Origin: Bergeyella zoohelcum ATCC 43767
GTDB lineage: Bacteria; Bacteroidota; Bacteroidia; Flavobacteriales; Weeksellaceae
Direction: 5' to 3'
DNA: 64,000 bases
Assembly (NCBI RefSeq): GCF_000301075.1
Contig: NZ_JH932293.1
Location: 1,586,692-1,650,691 of the forward strand
Shown here: piece by piece, positions 17,920-27,043 of the stretch
Numbering within the stretch: the stretch's first letter is position 1
Layout of the letters: every line of letters starts with the position of its first letter
Made by a program: the position numbers and the translations under genes
The notes under the pieces: model-generated
Told to the model about the DNA's origin: nothing
The model's database searches: none
What the model saw: only the letters and a program-made list of their open reading frames with translations

Positions 17920-19383
17920 TCCTTTTAGTTTTTCTGTGAGGTCTTTCATAAACCTTTTCAGTTCTTTATCGGTTTTAGATACATCTCTAATGGTTTTGCA
18001 GGCGTGCATTACGGTGGTATGGTCTTTTCCGCCCATCTCTTCACCTATTTTGCTAAATGTGGCATCTGTGAGTTCCTTAGCGAAATACATGGCCAGCTGC
18101 CTTGGAAGTGCCACTTCTCTTTTTCTGCTTTTAGAAAGTAGTAAGTCTCTATCAATATTAAAATAGCTACATACAATCTCCTGAATATAAGGAATATCAA
18201 TCTCTTTCTTCTTATTATCAGAAATTTTAGAGATGGTTTCTTTTAATAAATCCAATGTCAAATCAGATTTATATACAGTAGAATAAGCGATGACAGAATT
18301 AATGGCACCGATTAAATCTCTTACACTGCTTTTTACTTCATTGGCAAGGAAATCCAGCATGTCTTCTGGAAGGAGGATACCATCTCTACTGAGTTTATCT
18401 ACAATGATTTTTTTTCGGGTATCGAAGTCCGGAGATTTAATTTCTGCTGTCAGTCCCCACTTAAATCGAGAGATGATTCTCTCCTGAATATCTGTAATAT
18501 CCACGGGAGCTCGGTCCGAAGTAAGGATGATTTGCTTACCATTATGACGGAGATAGTCAAAAATATGGAAGAAGCTATCCTGTGTAGAAGTCTTTCCAGA
18601 TAGGAACTGGATATCATCTATGATGAGTACATCTACCGATTGAAAGAAATTGGTAAAATCGGTAATGTTTTTATTCTTAGCCGCAGCAATGAACTGCTGG
18701 ATAAATTTTTCTGATGAAAGGTAGAGTACTACTTTTTCTGGATATAGATTTTTTACTTCTAGCCCTATAGCATGTCCCAAATGGGTTTTTCCTACCCCAT
18801 AGCCTCCATGTAAAAACAGAGGGTTAAAGGCTGTAGAACCAGGTCTTTTGGCAATGGATTTAGCTACATTAGTAGCGAATTTATTGCATTCCCCTTCTAC
18901 ATAATTTTCAAATGAAAAATCTGCTTTTAGATTGGATTCTATTTTAATTTTAGGAATTCCTGGTAGTGCAAAAGGGTTAACGGTGGTACCTTGTTTTAGT
19001 GTAATAGGCACCGTTTGTGTACTCTGCTGAACTCTATTTTGGGTACTAGATTGCATGGTGGCTACAGGAGGCTGAGCCACATTTTTAGCAGGTGTTCCTT
19101 TATCTCCTAACTGATAAAAAAGTTTTACTCCCTTCCCAATGTATTTTCTAAGTGCAGCAGAAAGCAAAGGGATATAGTTATCTTCTATATATTCTCTATA
19201 AAAATAGCTAGGTACATAGAGGGTGAGTCTGTTCTCTATAAGTGAAACGGGATGAACTTTTGTAAATAGTAAATCAAAGGAATTTTCCAATTTTTTAAAA
19301 TCGGAACTATCCTCAAGAGCATTGAGATTTTCTCTCATAAATGAGAGGCATTTTTCCCAGATATTCACTAATTGTTCGTTCAT
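17917..19383 (-). CDS. dnaA: chromosomal replication initiator DnaA
   Basis: 488 residues. Domain I (1-90) begins MNEQLVNIWEKCLSFM. A Gln/Thr-rich linker spans about 110-150. The AAA+ domain has Walker A GGYGVGKTH (about 193-200) and Walker B VLIIDDIQF (about 253-261). Domain IV has the DnaA-box-reading signature GGKDHTTVMHAC (about 450-461). I use ATG 19383 instead of ATG 19434, because the upstream 17 residues (ending NLYQK) are not part of the domain I fold. The 137-bp region upstream holds at most one weak DnaA-box-like site, so an origin is not claimed here. Confidence 0.96.
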   Translation of the reverse strand: MNEQLVNIWEKCLSFMRENLNALEDSSDFKKLENSFDLLFTKVHPVSLIENRLTLYVPSYFYREYIEDNYIPLLSAALRKYIGKGVKLFYQLGDKGTPAKNVAQPPVATMQSSTQNRVQQSTQTVPITLKQGTTVNPFALPGIPKIKIESNLKADFSFENYVEGECNKFATNVAKSIAKRPGSTAFNPLFLHGGYGVGKTHLGHAIGLEVKNLYPEKVVLYLSSEKFIQQFIAAAKNKNITDFTNFFQSVDVLIIDDIQFLSGKTSTQDSFFHIFDYLRHNGKQIILTSDRAPVDITDIQERIISRFKWGLTAEIKSPDFDTRKKIIVDKLSRDGILLPEDMLDFLANEVKSSVRDLIGAINSVIAYSTVYKSDLTLDLLKETISKISDNKKKEIDIPYIQEIVCSYFNIDRDLLLSKSRKREVALPRQLAMYFAKELTDATFSKIGEEMGGKDHTTVMHACKTIRDVSKTDKELKRFMKDLTEKLKG

Positions 19384-19465
19384 TTTTTGGTATAAATTTT
19401 CAGGAGAAAATAAATGGTGCGTTTCAGACAGCAAATATCAAATTTTTATTGTGGAAAAAAAAATG

Positions 19466-19497
19466 TTTGTCCTATTGATTTTTTAGAAATATATTTG
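19466..19497 (+). promoter_or_regulatory. promoter of the thioesterase gene
   Basis: TTTG at 19466-19469, a 20-bp spacer, TATATTTG at 19490-19497, and ATG 24 bp further on. This is a textbook flavobacterial -33/-7 pair in the divergent region next to dnaA. Confidence 0.75.
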
Positions 19498-19520
19498 TAT
19501 GAATTAAAAGAGAAAAACGG

Positions 19521-19928
19521 ATGATTGTAACAAGTTATTCATTTAGAGTTCGTTATGCGGAAGTAGATTCTATGAAGTTTGTCTATTATGGGAATTATGC
19601 ACAGTATTTTGAATTAGGTAGAGTAGAGCTTTTTAGGAAGATAGGTATCTCCTATAATGAGATAGAAAAACGAGGAATTTGGCTTCCAGTATCTGAATTT
19701 TATGTAAAATATATTAAATCAGCAAGGTATGATGATTTGCTTACTGTGAAAACTTATATTAGAAAAATTCCAGGGGTAAGAATTATTTTTGATTATGAAC
19801 TTTTTAATGAAAAAAATGAGCTTATCACTACCGCTAGTACCACACTTTATTTTTTTGATCCCGAAAGGAAAAAAATAATTTCATGTCCTGACTTTCTCCT
19901 TACATTAATTAAGGATAATTGGAAGTAG
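19521..19928 (+). CDS. acyl-CoA thioesterase, YbgC/4-hydroxybenzoyl-CoA type
   Basis: A 135-residue hot-dog fold enzyme. The active-site motif RYAEVDSMKFVYYGNYAQYF (about 10-29) is present, with the catalytic acid (Asp16 in AEVDSMKFVYYGNY) of the YbgC class. It hydrolyses acyl-CoA thioesters in the cytoplasm; substrate not determinable. It is transcribed alone from its own promoter and ends before a bidirectional terminator. Confidence 0.9.
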   Translation: MIVTSYSFRVRYAEVDSMKFVYYGNYAQYFELGRVELFRKIGISYNEIEKRGIWLPVSEFYVKYIKSARYDDLLTVKTYIRKIPGVRIIFDYELFNEKNELITTASTTLYFFDPERKKIISCPDFLLTLIKDNWK

Positions 19929-20001
19929 AAAAACTAACCCCTTTTTCTTTATTATGAAAAGTCCTATAATTTATATTATGTTAAGTAAAATAAAACTATA
20001 C

Positions 20002-20035
20002 AAAAAAAGCCACTCTTATTGTGTGGCTTTTTATT
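20002..20035. terminator. bidirectional terminator
   Basis: Stem AAAAAAGCCAC / GTGGCTTTTT around a 9-nt loop (20014-20022), between converging genes. Confidence 0.8.
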
Positions 20036-20096
20036 CTTATGAAAATAGATATTGAAGAAATTTACAAATAAAAAAATCAAGACGAGCTTATTATTT

Positions 20097-20510
20097 TTAA
20101 GGCATTCTATTAAATTTCAATAAAAGAATTTCATTTTGATAAAGCTCCAAACGCTTAGCGGTTACTTTATAACGATTGGCTTTACGAAGCATATTTAAGA
20201 AATTTACTTCTGTGTCAATGTGTTTACAAGTCATCCTTGTGGAAATAACATTTTTAGCGAAGAAACTCCCATCAGGATTCATTTTTATTTGTGCAGAAAA
20301 ATTATTACAACTGGCATTGCCAATCATTTTTTGTTCATCTGCTATTTTAATTGTAGGCAAAGCAGTTCCTGTAGCATCTGCAAGTTGCCATTTTGTTCCC
20401 ACCACAATAGCAAGTTTTTCTTCTTTCTTTGTATCTGATGTTTTCGTTGTAGAACATGAAGTTGCCAATAATGCAGCTGAAAATGCTGTTCCCAAAAGTA
20501 TTTTTCTCAT
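20097..20510 (-). CDS. META-domain (HslJ-like) lipoprotein
   Basis: 137 residues. Lipobox ATSC with Cys19. The mature part has the META-domain pattern: GTKWQLADATGTALPTI, then 'GNASCNNFSAQIKMNPDGSF', then 'TRMTCKHIDTEVNFLNML'. META/HslJ proteins are small outer-membrane or periplasmic lipoproteins linked to stress tolerance, with no enzymatic activity known. It lies 11 bp downstream of the NlpC/P60 peptidase gene and is probably co-transcribed. Confidence 0.88.
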   Translation of the reverse strand: MRKILLGTAFSAALLATSCSTTKTSDTKKEEKLAIVVGTKWQLADATGTALPTIKIADEQKMIGNASCNNFSAQIKMNPDGSFFAKNVISTRMTCKHIDTEVNFLNMLRKANRYKVTAKRLELYQNEILLLKFNRMP

Positions 20511-20521
20511 TTTTATATTTT

Positions 20522-21064
20522 TTAATTAATCATTCTTTTCGCAAATAGAAATGCTTTGTTCCAATACTTTTCATTAAGTGATGAAATGATGACTCCCTTA
20601 GAAGTAGAAGCATGTAAAAAGGTAATCTCACCATCTGGATAAATAGTATGTACAATTCCTACATGAGATACTTTATTTCCTCCCGAAGTAGCAAAAAATA
20701 GCAAATCCCCAGGTTGAGATTTCTCAATAGCAATGGATGCACCTTGTTCAGATTGAGCTTTAGAGTTTCTTGGTAGTAGGATGTCTTGTGTCTTAAAAAC
20801 TTGACACATCAGCCCCGAGCAATCAATCCCTATGCTATTATTCCCCCCTAACTTATAAGGTGTTCCTAAAAATTTTTCTGCATCTTTTAGGAGATTTTTC
20901 ACCATTTTAGAGTTTTTTCCTGAGAATGAAGATTTTAAATTTCTTGCACTCGCCATGGTATTTACTTTCACGCTGGTGTTCGCTTTGGATTTTGATATAC
21001 TTTTAGTAGTTCCACAACTTACCAAAACGCCTGTAAATACGATTATTGCTAAAACTTTTTTCAT
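20522..21064 (-). CDS. NlpC/P60 (C40) cell-wall peptidase lipoprotein
   Basis: 180 residues from ATG 21064. The lipobox VLVSC puts the lipid on Cys17. The catalytic Cys is near residue 82 in IGIDCSGLMCQVF and the catalytic His near 134 in VSHVGIVHTIY. This is the C40 endopeptidase fold, which cleaves stem peptides of peptidoglycan. The ATG at 21088 would hide the signal peptide behind eight extra residues, so the internal start is preferred. It starts one base before the M14 peptidase stop. Confidence 0.92.
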   Translation of the reverse strand: MKKVLAIIVFTGVLVSCGTTKSISKSKANTSVKVNTMASARNLKSSFSGKNSKMVKNLLKDAEKFLGTPYKLGGNNSIGIDCSGLMCQVFKTQDILLPRNSKAQSEQGASIAIEKSQPGDLLFFATSGGNKVSHVGIVHTIYPDGEITFLHASTSKGVIISSLNEKYWNKAFLFAKRMIN

Positions 21065-21065
21065 A

Positions 21066-22184
21066 TCAATTATTTTCTTCAATGGCAAAGTTCATTACCT
21101 CCCCTATTTCCAAACTCGTTCCAAAGCTAATAAATTTTTTATTGATACAATTGATTTCTACCCAACCTTTTCTCTTTTCTTTCTCTTCTAAGGAAGAAAT
21201 AATAGGTACATAGACTATATCATTCAGCTTTTCATCGTATTCTTCAGCGTATTGAATACCGATGTCTATTATGTAATTAGCAGATGGTCTGATATTTACA
21301 TTTCTAAAAATCATATCATAATGGGAAGACTTATTTTCGGGGATATCAAAATATTTTTCCCAGTTTTCAGTACTTCCATTCAGTTCTACCATGGCTACAA
21401 ATGCTTCATACAATGCTTTAGTATAAAATTTTCTCTGATGAACTCTCTCATAGTCATTATAGTAATGTCCTCCCTCAAATAAAATAGTGGGAATACCCAG
21501 CTTCATAAAATTATCTCCCACGGCATTGGGATAAAATTCATCTGTATATCTTCCTATTTCATTGGGTAAATCTTCTTTGAGCTGAGCCACTATTTTAGCA
21601 ATAACTGCCATGGATTTTTTTCGAGTTTCAGTAACGGCTCTAGATTCTTCTTCAGAAGCGGATAAGAAAGACATCGTAGCTGGATATTTTTCTCCATCTG
21701 TAGAAAAAATAGTTCGCTGTTCGTGAAGATTCAGTGCATAATCGTACTTTTTGGCATCAAAAATAGATTTGAGATAAGGCAGTTCTGTACTTTGCATCGC
21801 CCAGAAATCTCTGTTAAGATCAATATTTTCTGCATTTTGTCTTATCCATCTTTTAGCACCATCAGGGTTCAGCATGAGAATAAAATCTAAACTTAAAGAA
21901 TGATATAAAAACTCAAAATCATCAGCATGTTTCTCAGCTGTACATAGAAAATCTAAAAATGCCAATGAGGAATTGCTTTCGTTTCCATGCATTTGAGACC
22001 ATGCCAATATATTAATATTTCCTTTTCCCCAAGTAACTGAATAAATAGGTAAATTTTCTGCAGAATGTCCTATGACCCTTTTTTCTACACTGGAAATATT
22101 TTCTAAGTATTCAAAAAGCAAGTCTGGTGATAGATATCGATTTGTAAACTGAGGATTCCTCTGATACATTTGTAAAAAATCCAT
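21066..22184 (-). CDS. M14-family zinc carboxypeptidase
   Basis: 372 residues without a signal peptide. Zinc ligands HxxE at 66-69 (SQMHGNESN) and a later His in LNLHEQRT (about 152). The substrate-binding NRD is in IDLNRDFW (about 127) and the catalytic Glu in TILFEGGHYYND. This is the M14 plan of the D-class that often trims peptidoglycan or cytosolic peptides. Being followed by an NlpC/P60 peptidase hints at cell-wall peptide turnover (inference). Its promoter region carries palindromes shared with the XRE regulator at 27125. Confidence 0.9.
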   Translation of the reverse strand: MDFLQMYQRNPQFTNRYLSPDLLFEYLENISSVEKRVIGHSAENLPIYSVTWGKGNINILAWSQMHGNESNSSLAFLDFLCTAEKHADDFEFLYHSLSLDFILMLNPDGAKRWIRQNAENIDLNRDFWAMQSTELPYLKSIFDAKKYDYALNLHEQRTIFSTDGEKYPATMSFLSASEEESRAVTETRKKSMAVIAKIVAQLKEDLPNEIGRYTDEFYPNAVGDNFMKLGIPTILFEGGHYYNDYERVHQRKFYTKALYEAFVAMVELNGSTENWEKYFDIPENKSSHYDMIFRNVNIRPSANYIIDIGIQYAEEYDEKLNDIVYVPIISSLEEKEKRKGWVEINCINKKFISFGTSLEIGEVMNFAIEENN

Positions 22185-22254
22185 GCTTTTCTTTTTTTCA
22201 ATCTTTACAAATTTACAAGAAAAAAATGAATCATAGTGTTTTACATTTGTAAAA
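22185..22254 (-). promoter_or_regulatory. promoter of the M14 peptidase gene with palindromic operator
   Basis: On the minus strand TAAATTTG (22215-22208) fits the -7 consensus, 23 bp before the ATG. It is embedded in two direct half-sites (TGTAAAtttGTAAA). A perfect palindrome TTTTACAttTGTAAAA at 22239-22254 abuts the expected -33 position. The same palindrome occurs at 22473 and 27099. Confidence 0.65.
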
Positions 22255-22472
22255 TATCTAAACTACACATATAGTCAAAGTGTCAGTGGAAAAAAATGTG
22301 GATTGAAAAATAAATAATATCAATATATATAATTATTAAAATCAGTGTTTTATACTTTTTATATAAAGTAAAAATTAAATATAGCTTTAAGTGGAAATAT
22401 AGGGTAAATCAAAAATCAATGAAAACTTAATTAAAGATTCATAATGTGAATAGATGAAACATGTATTTATAT

Positions 22473-22530
22473 TTTACATTTGTAAATTATCTTATTTTCT
22501 CTTTTACTCCTCTTTTTTTGACTATCTTTG
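22473..22530 (+). promoter_or_regulatory. terC promoter region with TTTACA-TT-TGTAAA operator
   Basis: The palindrome TTTACATTTGTAAA at 22473-22486 contains TACATTTG, itself a match to the -7 consensus. A second, better placed -7 box TATCTTTG is at 22523-22530, 14 bp before the terC ATG. The operator is thus either upstream of the proximal promoter or on top of a distal one. The rest of 22255-22544 is AT-rich and shows no gene and no recognisable Mn riboswitch. Confidence 0.65.
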
Positions 22531-22544
22531 TGAAAAAATAAAAT

Positions 22545-23642
22545 ATGTCAAACGAGGTACTATTTTTAGGTGGATTTATCCTTTTCATCTGTATCATTTT
22601 AGCCATTGATTTAAGTCTTGGAAGTAAATCTAGCGGACAAGTTTCCATGAAACAAGCAGGAGCCATGAGTGCTTTTGTAGTTGCACTTTCCTTGGCTTTT
22701 TATGCTATATTAATTAATTTCGGACATTTAATTCATGGTATAGATTCTATAGAAAAGCTGCAAGAAATCATAGTGAAGCATAAACATCCCGTCCAGATTA
22801 TTCCCAATGATTTAGAGCATTCTATTGATTTGTATAATTCTAATTTAGGGTTAGAATACATTACGGGGTATATAGTAGAATATGCACTCTCTGTAGATAA
22901 TATATTTGTGATATTATTAGTTTTCAGAGGATTTAATGTTCTTCCGAAAGATTATCATAAGGTTCTGTTTTGGGGAATTTTGGGAGCTGTGGTGATGCGT
23001 TTTATTTTTATTTTCTTAGGTGCGGCACTCATAGAAAAGTTCAGCTGGATTATGTATCTATTTGGAGCATTTTTGGTTTTCACGGGTGCCAAAATGTTTC
23101 TTAATAAAAATGACGAAGAATCCATCGATACTGAGCACCACCCTATTGTTCGATTTGCCAATAAATATTTCAAAGTTCACAATCAGTTTGTAGGTAATAA
23201 ATTTTGGGTAACCATAAATGGGGTAAAAAAAATGACACCTCTTTTCTTGGTTCTTTTAGTGATAGAAGGTACTGATTTAATATTTGCTGTGGATAGTATT
23301 CCAGCAATATTTTCTGTAACCAAAGACCCTTATATTGTTTTCTTTTCTAATATTTTTGCCATCATTGGGCTTCGTTCCATGTTCTTCCTTCTAGCGGGTG
23401 TAGTGGATAAATTTAAGTATTTAAAAGTAGGACTTTCTATACTATTAGTCTTCATTGGTTTAAAAATGCTTCTTCACCACTATTTAGAAGATTGGGGCTT
23501 TAAAACCACTCACTCATTACTCATTATTGTTCTTATTTTAGGTGGCAGTATTTTATTATCATTGTTGATTCAGGACAAGAGAACCAATCGTAGCATTAAA
23601 TACGAAGAAGGGAAATCTGATGATTTGCATAGAGAATCATAA
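22545..23642 (+). CDS. TerC/Alx-family integral membrane protein (putative Mn exporter)
   Basis: 365 residues with about nine membrane helices. The family's acidic membrane motifs are present: YALSVDNIFVILL near 113 and VIEGTDLIFAVDSIPAIF near 238, whose Asp residues are thought to handle the metal. A His-rich segment (HKHPVQIIP, then EHHPIVRF) lies in loops. TerC/Alx proteins export Mn(II), known for E. coli Alx and others, or act in tellurite resistance. Export of Mn here is inferred from family. The gene is monocistronic with its own promoter and terminator. Confidence 0.88.
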   Translation: MSNEVLFLGGFILFICIILAIDLSLGSKSSGQVSMKQAGAMSAFVVALSLAFYAILINFGHLIHGIDSIEKLQEIIVKHKHPVQIIPNDLEHSIDLYNSNLGLEYITGYIVEYALSVDNIFVILLVFRGFNVLPKDYHKVLFWGILGAVVMRFIFIFLGAALIEKFSWIMYLFGAFLVFTGAKMFLNKNDEESIDTEHHPIVRFANKYFKVHNQFVGNKFWVTINGVKKMTPLFLVLLVIEGTDLIFAVDSIPAIFSVTKDPYIVFFSNIFAIIGLRSMFFLLAGVVDKFKYLKVGLSILLVFIGLKMLLHHYLEDWGFKTTHSLLIIVLILGGSILLSLLIQDKRTNRSIKYEEGKSDDLHRES

Positions 23643-23754
23643 TATAAATATGCTGCAATCTAAATTATCTCGATTTATTTTATAACATATCGTAATTAGT
23701 TTTTTGTTTTAAATTATAAAATTTGGTATAAAATTTTGTTTTAGGTAGTAAATT

Positions 23755-23788
23755 AAAATCCCCTTTCAAGTTCTTGAGAGGGGATTTT
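23755..23788. terminator. bidirectional terminator after terC
   Basis: Stem AAAATCCCCT / AGGGGATTTT plus an inner CAAG/CTTG, between convergent genes. Confidence 0.85.
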
Positions 23789-23808
23789 CTATATGTGTTT
23801 ATTATTGG

Positions 23809-24699
23809 TTATTTTAAAAACATTTTTGCTACTTTTTCTGCTTTTTTGCTTTCGGAGTAATCGTAGAAACCTTCTCCTGATTTTACACCTAACTTTCCAG
23901 CGGTAACCATATTCACTAACAATGGATTAGGAGCGTATTTAGGATTTTTAAATCCGTCATACATTACATTGAGAATTGCCAAACACACATCTAAACCAAT
24001 GAAATCTGCCAGCTGAAGTGGCCCCATAGGATGTGCCATGCCCAGTTTCATCACGGTGTCTATTTCTTGTACTCCTGCTACGCCGTTGTATAGCGTTTCT
24101 ATCGCTTCATTAATCATAGGCATTAGAATTCTATTCGCCACAAAACCTGGATAGTCATTTACCTCTACGGGTACTTTTCCTAAGGTTTTAGACATTTGGA
24201 AAACCGCATCAAAAGTCTCGGAGGAAGTAGAGTACCCTTTGATGATTTCTACCAATTTCATAATAGGCACAGGGTTCATAAAGTGCATACCAATAACTTT
24301 TTGAGGTCTTTGGGTAGCGGAAGCGATTTTGGTAATAGAAATGGAAGAAGTATTGGTAGAAAGTATGCAGTGTTCAGGTGCATTCTCGTCCATCTCTTGG
24401 AATATTTTGAGTTTAAGGCCTAGGTTTTCCGTAGCCGCTTCTACGATGAGATCTGCATTTTTTACCGCTTCAGCAACGGAGGTAAAAGTAGTGATATTGG
24501 CCAGCGTTTCTTGCTTTTGAGCTTCGGTAAGATTCCCTTTGGCAATGATTCTGTCCAAGTTGGTAGTGATGGTTTTCAGTCCTTTTTCTAATGCTGCCTG
24601 AGAAATATCTGCCAAATTTACTTTAAATCCGGACTGTGCAAAAGTATGTGCTATGCCATTTCCCATGGTTCCAGCACCGATAACTGTGATGTTTTTCAT
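23809..24699 (-). CDS. 3-hydroxybutyryl-CoA / 3-hydroxyacyl-CoA dehydrogenase
   Basis: 296 residues. NAD-binding Rossmann motif GAGTMGNGIAHTF (8-20). The catalytic His is in GMHFMNPVPIMKLVEII, and the second catalytic region is NDYPGFVANRILMPMINEA. The C-terminal dimerisation domain is GMAHPMGPLQLADFIGLDV. Single-domain length matches Hbd/PaaH-type enzymes. It oxidises (S)-3-hydroxyacyl-CoA to 3-ketoacyl-CoA. No other beta-oxidation gene is in the window, so the pathway assignment (fatty acid, phenylacetate or butyrate) is open. Confidence 0.93.
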   Translation of the reverse strand: MKNITVIGAGTMGNGIAHTFAQSGFKVNLADISQAALEKGLKTITTNLDRIIAKGNLTEAQKQETLANITTFTSVAEAVKNADLIVEAATENLGLKLKIFQEMDENAPEHCILSTNTSSISITKIASATQRPQKVIGMHFMNPVPIMKLVEIIKGYSTSSETFDAVFQMSKTLGKVPVEVNDYPGFVANRILMPMINEAIETLYNGVAGVQEIDTVMKLGMAHPMGPLQLADFIGLDVCLAILNVMYDGFKNPKYAPNPLLVNMVTAGKLGVKSGEGFYDYSESKKAEKVAKMFLK

Positions 24700-24710
24700 T
24701 GTATGTTTTA

Positions 24711-25112
24711 TTATTTTTGTATAGGTGATATTTTGTTATTATGGGGAGGAGAAACGGATTCTTCTAGGTACACATATCCGTCATTTTCCGTTCTATTATT
24801 ATTTTGATTTTGAACCACTTTTCCTAGTTGTTCTAGGAAAACTTTTTTATTCTTCATATTTTTTTCAATTTCGATATGAAGGGCAAATTCGCCCTCTCTC
24901 CCTAATCCAGATGTTACTATAACAACGAAATCTTTCCGTCCATTTTTCTTCGCATAGGAAGAAAGGAAGTTTCTTACAGGTACATCACTTTGGGGGCCAC
25001 AGCAAACACTCGAATAATTGATGGCAATGTACTCTAATTCTACTTTCTGTTTTTTTTGTGTATTGCAAGATGCTATAATGCATAATGCTATGATTAGTTT
25101 TAGTAATTTCAT
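24711..25112 (-). CDS. hypothetical lipoprotein, 133 aa
   Basis: Signal peptide with lipobox IASC (Cys16). The mature 117 residues contain an adjacent cysteine pair in SSVCCGPQSDVPVRNFLSS and a basic/polar tail that ends in a Pro/Ser-rich stretch (ESVSPPHNNK). No family recognised. It sits between the oxidoreductase gene and the hydroxyacyl-CoA dehydrogenase gene on the same strand, 7 and 11 bp apart, probably one transcript. Confidence 0.7.
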   Translation of the reverse strand: MKLLKLIIALCIIASCNTQKKQKVELEYIAINYSSVCCGPQSDVPVRNFLSSYAKKNGRKDFVVIVTSGLGREGEFALHIEIEKNMKNKKVFLEQLGKVVQNQNNNRTENDGYVYLEESVSPPHNNKISPIQK

Positions 25113-25119
25113 GATTTTT

Positions 25120-26100
25120 TTATTTTTTAAGTGGTTTTTCTTCGATGAGCTTCATGATTTCCAATGCCAGTTTTAGAGCTTCTGTACCATCTTCTAAACT
25201 TACTTCTACTTCTTTACCTTCATTAATGGCATCTGCAAAGGCATTGAGTTCGTCCAAAATTGCATTATTTGTTTCAATGTTTGGATATTCAAATACGATT
25301 TGAGATTTTTCTCCATCCGCATTTTGGATAATCATATCAAAAGGGGAAGGGTTTTCGGGGGCTTCTTTCATTCTGATGACTTCTGCTTTTTTTTCAAGGA
25401 AATCTACCGAAATATAAGCGTCTTTTTGGAAAAATCTGGATTTTCTCATCGCTTTCATGGAGATACGGGAAGTGGTAAGATTGGCTACACATCCATTTTC
25501 AAATTCTATCCGTGCATTGGCAATGTCGGGCGTGGAAGAAACCACACAGACGCCCGAAGCATGGAGGTTTTTCACCTTAGACTTCACAGAAGAGAGAAGA
25601 ATGTCTAAATCATGTATCATCAGGTCTAGTACCACTGAAACATCGGTTCCTCTGGGGTTAAATTCTGCCAAACGATGGATTTCAATGAACATAGGATGAG
25701 CAATATACGGCTTTGTGGCAATGAATGCAGGATTGTACCTTTCCACATGCCCTACTTGGGCTAAAATTCCTTTTTCATCGCAAAGTTTTTTCAATTCTTC
25801 GGCTTGTTCTAAAGTTTGGGTAACAGGTTTTTCAATGAAAAAATGCTTCCCAGCTGCAATGGTCTTTTTCGCATAATCATAATGGTAGATGGTAGGCGTT
25901 ACAATGTCTAACACATCTATTTGAGAGAGCAATGCTTCAAAATTATCAAAATATTTATAGCCCAACTCTTGTGCTATCTTGCGTCCATTCTCTTTGTCCA
26001 CATCATAGAAGCCTACCAGTTCATATTTTTCACTTTGCTGGAGCAGTTTTAAGTGTATTTTCCCCAGATGCCCCGCACCTACTAAGCCTGCTTTTAACAT
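25120..26100 (-). CDS. Gfo/Idh/MocA-family NAD(P)-dependent oxidoreductase
   Basis: 326 residues. N-terminal nucleotide-binding fold with GLVGAGHLGKIHLKLLQ (5-21). The family motif EKPVTQTLEQAEEL holds the catalytic-region Lys, followed by VGHVERYNPA. The C-terminal half is an alpha/beta substrate domain. These enzymes oxidise or reduce sugars and related polyols; the substrate is not visible. It has its own promoter box and probably leads a three-gene transcript with the lipoprotein and hydroxyacyl-CoA dehydrogenase genes. Confidence 0.9.
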   Translation of the reverse strand: MLKAGLVGAGHLGKIHLKLLQQSEKYELVGFYDVDKENGRKIAQELGYKYFDNFEALLSQIDVLDIVTPTIYHYDYAKKTIAAGKHFFIEKPVTQTLEQAEELKKLCDEKGILAQVGHVERYNPAFIATKPYIAHPMFIEIHRLAEFNPRGTDVSVVLDLMIHDLDILLSSVKSKVKNLHASGVCVVSSTPDIANARIEFENGCVANLTTSRISMKAMRKSRFFQKDAYISVDFLEKKAEVIRMKEAPENPSPFDMIIQNADGEKSQIVFEYPNIETNNAILDELNAFADAINEGKEVEVSLEDGTEALKLALEIMKLIEEKPLKK

Positions 26101-26116
26101 TGGAAATTTGTTTTGC

Positions 26117-26124
26117 CAAATATA
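26117..26124 (-). promoter_or_regulatory. -7 element (TATATTTG) of the Gfo/Idh/MocA gene
   Basis: On the minus strand TATATTTG ends 16 bp before the ATG at 26100. The -33 position lacks an obvious TTG. Confidence 0.55.
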
Positions 26125-26200
26125 AGTATATTTTTCTTTGAAATTTTAATTTTAATTTCAAAATAAAGACTACATTTACACCTATTTTTAATTAGTTGCT

Positions 26201-26887
26201 ATGAGTCATCTGAGAAAATGGGGATTAGTGCTTTGTACATCTCTCATTTCTTCCATATCCTATTCACAAGAAAAAGAATTTATAGAAGCGGATAGGCCCG
26301 ACCAAACGGAGGGAGTGAACTTTCTGCCCAAAAATGGAATTCAGGTGGAAAATGGCTTGAGTTTTACAGAGACTACGATAGAAAATGAACTCGCCCTGCG
26401 GTATGGGCTTTGGGAGGGTACCGAACTGAGAGCTTCCCTATTGTCTGCAAGGAATTTTTCTGATTTGTTTACTTTTAGTGTAAAACAATCCTTACTGAAA
26501 GGGAATCAATGGATGCCTTCCATCGCTGTTTTTGGCTATGCTAAACATAGTCCCGAAGACAAATGGTTTACCGATGCACTCATTGCGTTTTCTAATGAAA
26601 TTTCACCTCAGATTAATTTAGATTATCATTTTGGTACCGTTTCTGGATTTAAGGTGCTGAATAACTCCTTTTTACTCGGGTATCAGCCTACCGAAAGATG
26701 GTCTTTTTTCATCGAATATTTGGTGTATTACAGCCGTTCTACATCTCCTGAACATAATGTAGATTTGGGTTTTTCTTATGATATTACCCGAGATTTTCAG
26801 GTGGATTTCATCCTTGGAGATAGAGATTTTTATTTCGGAATCAAATCCCTATTCCTCGGTGCAGGGCTAAGCTATAGAATACGATGA
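26201..26887 (+). CDS. outer-membrane beta-barrel 'transporter' (phenol MetA-pathway type)
   Basis: 228 residues. Signal peptide about 1-23 (SSISYSQ). The mature N-terminus IEADRPDQTEGVNFLPKNGI is the family hallmark of the Phenol_MetA_deg group of flavobacterial outer-membrane proteins. The rest alternates amphipathic strands (LALRYGLWEGTELRASL, SFLLGYQPTERWSFFIEYLV) and ends with an aromatic/basic terminus (GLSYRIR). Likely a porin-like barrel of unknown substrate, transcribed alone and followed by a terminator. Confidence 0.82.
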   Translation: MSHLRKWGLVLCTSLISSISYSQEKEFIEADRPDQTEGVNFLPKNGIQVENGLSFTETTIENELALRYGLWEGTELRASLLSARNFSDLFTFSVKQSLLKGNQWMPSIAVFGYAKHSPEDKWFTDALIAFSNEISPQINLDYHFGTVSGFKVLNNSFLLGYQPTERWSFFIEYLVYYSRSTSPEHNVDLGFSYDITRDFQVDFILGDRDFYFGIKSLFLGAGLSYRIR

Positions 26888-26921
26888 ATCTGTATTTTAT
26901 CTTTTGATAGTGCTTAAAGGA

Positions 26922-26949
26922 TAAAATCATTAATCTAGGAATGATTTTT
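26922..26949 (+). terminator. terminator after the beta-barrel gene
   Basis: Stem AAAATCATT (26923-26931) / AATGATTTT (26940-26948) with an 8-nt loop, followed by a short T run. Confidence 0.65.
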
Positions 26950-27043
26950 CCTCATATTCACATATTCTTAAATTATCTATAAAGCCATATTTTTTCATAT
27001 TTTTACCTTTAATTTACTGATATTCAAAATGATTAATATTTAT

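Noticed and set aside
19384-19520. Possible replication origin next to dnaA
   Set aside because: Only one weak DnaA-box-like sequence (TTTCCACAA on the minus strand) is visible. There is no cluster and no AT-rich unwinding element beyond the general base composition, and the flanking gene order is not that of a typical origin.
22255-22544. Mn-sensing (yybP-ykoY) riboswitch before terC
   Set aside because: The region is AT-rich with palindromic protein-type operators, and I could not find the conserved loop sequences of that riboswitch.
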